Source of the DNA: an uncultured Eubacteriales bacterium
GTDB lineage: Bacteria > Bacillota > Clostridia > Christensenellales > Pumilibacteraceae
NCBI GenBank assembly: GCA_900555875.1
Contig: USNB01000067.1
Coordinates: forward strand, 1-6,799
Reading direction: 5' to 3'
Length of the DNA stretch: 6,799 nt
Position numbers and translations under genes: made by a program. Shown piece by piece: positions 4,649 to 6,799 of this stretch. The notes beneath the pieces were generated by a model that was not told the DNA's origin, ran no database searches, and was given only the letters and a program-made list of their open reading frames with translations. Within the stretch, counting starts at the first letter, position 1. Each line of letters opens with the position of its first letter.

Positions 4649-5449
4649 ATGAGGATAGTCATCGTGGAGGATGACGAGGATCAGGTGCGCCGTCTGAAGG
4701 ATTTCATCCGCCGTTTCGAAGGCGAGTCGGGCGAAAAGTGTTTTGTCGAAACGTTCGGCAACGGCATGGATTTTATCAGCGATTATTCCGCCAAGTACGA
4801 TCTCGTACTGCTGGATATCGAAATGCCGCATATGGACGGCATGTCGGCTGCGGAAAAACTGCGCGAAACGGACGAATATACCGCGATAATATTCGTTACG
4901 AACATGGCGCAGTACGCCGTGCGCGGTTATTCGGTGGACGCGCTCGATTTTATCGTAAAGCCGGTGGAGTATGCGGTGTTTTCCGCCAAACTGCGCAAGG
5001 CGCTTGCGTATGTGAAAGCTCACGAGGACAGACATATCTTCGTTACTACGCAGGACGGCACGCGTAAACTTTACGCGCGCGACATTCGTTTTGTGGAGGT
5101 GATGGGGCATTATCTTGCGTTTCATCTGGCAAAGGAGAAAGTCACCGTACGCGGCCAGCTCGAGAAGATAGAAAAGGCGCTGCCACCCGAAAGTTTCATA
5201 AGGTGCAACAAGTGCTATCTTATAAATCTCGATCATGTCACGGGAATGACGCGGGAGACCGTCAGAATGGATGACGACGAACTCACGGTCAGCCGCCGGC
5301 GCCGCAAGGAATTTTTCGCCCGGCTCGCGGATCACATCGGGGGGGGGGTAACTGAATGTTTTGGAACGTCGCTACCGCCATTCTCTCCGTTTTCCGCAAC
5401 TATACCGTGCAGATATTCGCGGGAGCTATGCTTTTCTGCGTGCACATAA
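4649..5449 (+). CDS. LytTR-family response regulator (AgrA-like)
   Basis: The protein, 266 residues as read, is a response regulator with a receiver (about 1-118: acidic D8/D9, phospho-acceptor D56 in LLDIEMP, T84, K104-P105) and a LytTR DNA-binding domain (about 128-226, ending FIRCNKCYLINLDHV and the basic SRRRRKEFF). Phosphorylation by the kinase encoded next should make it bind direct-repeat promoter sites. The ATG at 4649 is 8 nt after GGAGGGGG; upstream in-frame starts would add an unrelated arginine-rich tail and cross the promoter. The C-terminus is odd: after residue 230 a run of ten G (5339-5348) shifts translation past TAA at 5349 and TGA at 5353, adding a 33-residue non-family tail that overlaps the kinase gene by 94 nt. 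With nine G the protein would end at residue 233, the normal size for AgrA-like regulators. The fold is certain, the true end is not. Confidence 0.94.
   Translation: MRIVIVEDDEDQVRRLKDFIRRFEGESGEKCFVETFGNGMDFISDYSAKYDLVLLDIEMPHMDGMSAAEKLRETDEYTAIIFVTNMAQYAVRGYSVDALDFIVKPVEYAVFSAKLRKALAYVKAHEDRHIFVTTQDGTRKLYARDIRFVEVMGHYLAFHLAKEKVTVRGQLEKIEKALPPESFIRCNKCYLINLDHVTGMTRETVRMDDDELTVSRRRRKEFFARLADHIGGGVTECFGTSLPPFSPFSATIPCRYSRELCFSACT
5339..5348 (+). repeat. Ten-G homopolymer at regulator/kinase junction
   Basis: Ten consecutive G lie at the end of the response regulator gene, 7 nt before the kinase ATG. Ten reads through into the kinase; nine would stop at TAA 5349; eight or eleven would stop at TGA 5353, which abuts the ATG (TGAATG). 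The run is also the only G-rich element positioned to serve as a Shine-Dalgarno site for the kinase. Such tracts are prone to replication slippage and also to sequencing error. Confidence 0.95.
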
Positions 5450-6675
5450 GGCGCAGAGAATTTTTTTGGCCCAAATTTGCAGCAGCGCTCGTCCTTCTCG
5501 GGCTCGAGTGCTGGATATTCGATTACAAGGTGTTCGGTCAGCTCGATCTGTGGGGATGGTTCAATCCGTCCTTCCTCGTTATATTCGCGACCGTTCTTTT
5601 CATGCTGCGCTTCTGTTTCGAGTGCGATTGGCGGCAGTCGCTGTTCATCGGTTCGGTATGCTGGGAGCTTCAGCATCTTCTCGCAAGCACGCTGCGCGCG
5701 TTCGATACGCTGCTGCCGGATGACGTTCCTTCCGACGGAGCATGGAATACGCTGGTGTGCTTTACTCATATACTGATAAGCGCGGCGGTGTTCACGGCGT
5801 TCCATTTCGTGTTCATCCGCAGCCTCTTGCGGCACGGCGGCGTGAGCGGCTTTGCCAATCTACGGAACAATCATCTTATAATACTGTCGCTCGTTTCCAT
5901 AGTCATCGTATATCTTGTCAGCCTGGGAAGCGCCGCTTCGGGCAAGGATATCTGGCATCTCGTATATGCCGTATGCTGCTGTCTGCTGCTGTTGTTCCTG
6001 CAGTTCGGCATATTCATTTACGGAATGGACTTAAAGCGCGAAGAGGTCATGCGCGATCTGCTCGAATACGAACACGAACAGCACGAACTTTCCAGGCAGA
6101 GCATGGAGCTGCTCAATCATAAGTGCCATGACATAAAGCACGAGATAGCCGATCTCAGAAAGCTCGTCAGCAGCGAGATCATAGACGCGCGCCTCGGCGA
6201 ATTGCAGACTGCCGTGCGCCTGTACGATTCGTCGCTTAAGACGGGTAACAGCACTCTCGACGTGCTTTTGACCGAGAAATTGCTTTACTGCGAGAAGTAC
6301 GGCATATGCTTTACGTGCATCGCCGACGGCAGCCGTATGGGATTTATGAGCGAAGAGGATATATATTCGCTGTTCTGCAACGCGCTCGACAACGCCATCG
6401 AGAGCGTCGAGAAAGCGGACGGACCGCTGCGCTATATCGGTCTGAACGTGCGCACGCGTAAGGAAATGCTCGTCGTGCATATCGACAATTACTGCGACGG
6501 CGGCGATAAAATGGTTTTCGTGGACGGCTTGCCGCAGACGACAAAGCCCAATAATCTTTATCACGGCTACGGTATGCTCGGAATACGATACATAACCGAA
6601 AAGTACGGCGGCGTCATGTCCGTTACCATAAAAGACAACACGTTTACGCTGAATATAGTCATTCCGCTGCCGTAG
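5356..6675 (+). CDS. AgrC-like membrane sensor histidine kinase (GHKL, HPK10 type)
   Basis: The 439-residue inner-membrane kinase should sense an extracellular signal, often a peptide in this family, and phosphorylate the LytTR regulator encoded just upstream. Six or seven hydrophobic segments fill the first half (roughly 9-29, 40-58, 72-89, 95-113, 132-156, 172-191, 202-224). A charged helix (225-256) leads to the phospho-acceptor H258 in CHDIKHE. The GHKL ATPase domain follows, with N-box NALDNAIES (342-350) and G-box HGYGMLGIR (403-411), and ends NIVIPLP. This polytopic sensor without PAS, HAMP or a large extracellular loop is typical of AgrC/ComD/BlpH-like kinases. The ATG at 5356 is preceded only by the G10 run as a ribosome binding site, and by stop codons suited to translational coupling. 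Length is normal for the family. The actual signal is unknown; no peptide precursor or processing gene is in the window. Confidence 0.94.
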   Translation: MFWNVATAILSVFRNYTVQIFAGAMLFCVHIRRREFFWPKFAAALVLLGLECWIFDYKVFGQLDLWGWFNPSFLVIFATVLFMLRFCFECDWRQSLFIGSVCWELQHLLASTLRAFDTLLPDDVPSDGAWNTLVCFTHILISAAVFTAFHFVFIRSLLRHGGVSGFANLRNNHLIILSLVSIVIVYLVSLGSAASGKDIWHLVYAVCCCLLLLFLQFGIFIYGMDLKREEVMRDLLEYEHEQHELSRQSMELLNHKCHDIKHEIADLRKLVSSEIIDARLGELQTAVRLYDSSLKTGNSTLDVLLTEKLLYCEKYGICFTCIADGSRMGFMSEEDIYSLFCNALDNAIESVEKADGPLRYIGLNVRTRKEMLVVHIDNYCDGGDKMVFVDGLPQTTKPNNLYHGYGMLGIRYITEKYGGVMSVTIKDNTFTLNIVIPLP

Positions 6676-6698
6676 GCTTTCGGGCGAGGAGTTTTTGC

Positions 6699-6734
6699 GG
6701 GGAAGGGACGCTTTTGTAAAAGCGCCCCTTTTCC
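6699..6734 (+). terminator. Terminator of the two-component operon
   Basis: The left arm (6699-6715, GGGGAAGGGACGCTTTT) and right arm (6718-6734, AAAAGCGCCCCTTTTCC) pair over 17 positions with two G-U pairs and one A-C mismatch. The hairpin starts 23 nt after the kinase TAG, and its 3' side is T-rich. The loop as drawn is 2 nt, so the innermost A-T pairs are likely open. It fits an intrinsic terminator, with a rather short U-run. Confidence 0.7.
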
Positions 6735-6763
6735 TTGCGCGCCGCCCTTGCGCGTGCGCAAGG
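6733..6763. repeat. Hairpin with a duplicated left arm
   Basis: CCTTGCGC occurs twice as a direct repeat (6733-6740 and 6746-6753), and its complement GCGCAAGG follows at 6756-6763. The second copy gives a perfect 8-bp stem with a GT loop; the first gives a competing longer-loop hairpin and overlaps the terminator arm. No U-tract follows on the plus strand. The remaining bases to the window end hold no gene I can support, though AAAGGGAG (6784-6791) could be a ribosome binding site for a gene starting beyond the edge. Confidence 0.35.
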
Positions 6764-6799
6764 AAATTGGTTTCGGTTTCTCGGAAAGGGAGCGCGAGG

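Noticed and set aside
4644..4652. Two-codon ORF (ATG TTA TGA) overlapping the regulator start
   Set aside because: Only 3 nt separate it from the ribosome binding site, too close for efficient initiation, whereas the ATG at 4649 has an 8-nt spacing.
4743..4750. Exact 0A box TTGTCGAA
   Set aside because: It lies inside the receiver coding sequence of the response regulator, about 95 bp into the gene; it encodes conserved-length protein sequence and is probably chance.

Overview
The window looks like chromosomal DNA from an anaerobic, endospore-forming member of the Bacillota (Clostridia-like). Three observations support this. There is an unmistakable Spo0A, the master regulator of sporulation. 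There is a flavodiiron protein with a rubredoxin gene, the O2/NO defence set typical of strict anaerobes. Promoters are sigma-A type with an extended -10, and AGGAG/GGAGG ribosome binding sites precede most genes. Base composition is moderately GC-rich by eye, yet AUA is used freely for isoleucine (for example spo0A codons 3 and 7). I cannot place it to genus. No transposase, integrase, CRISPR, tRNA or rRNA was seen.

The six genes form four compact transcription units. (1) Positions 1-366 hold a bidirectional terminator-like hairpin (46-81), a gene-free stretch, and the terminator (341-363) of the next gene. (2) On the minus strand, 1386-367 encodes a medium-chain zinc-type dehydrogenase that keeps the structural-zinc cysteines but has lost the usual catalytic-zinc ligands; its promoter lies so close to the ATG that the mRNA should be almost leaderless. 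(3) Divergently, 1572-2300 is spo0A with its own promoter. (4) Converging on it is a minus-strand operon: 4394-2601 is a four-module flavodiiron protein (metallo-beta-lactamase, flavodoxin, flavin reductase, rubredoxin), followed 32 nt later by a 51-residue stand-alone rubredoxin (2568-2413). The two convergent units share a perfect 20-bp inverted repeat at 2374-2417. (5) Divergent from that operon, 4649-6675 is a two-gene plus-strand operon for an AgrA/LytTR-type response regulator and an AgrC-like membrane histidine kinase, closed by a terminator at 6699-6734.

Functional picture (inference): the flavodiiron fusion resembles the Moorella FprA and Hrb proteins joined into one chain, so it could take electrons from NAD(P)H to O2 or NO without a separate reductase, with the small rubredoxin as an extra electron carrier. 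The two-component pair should sense an extracellular signal, but no signal-peptide or export gene lies within the window.

The most unusual features are a run of ten G at the regulator/kinase junction, which decides where the regulator stops and forms the only candidate ribosome binding site for the kinase; the catalytic-site substitutions and near-leaderless start of the dehydrogenase; and the domain layout of the flavodiiron protein. I do not see a wholly new multi-gene system here; most of the window is recognisable clostridial core and accessory biology.
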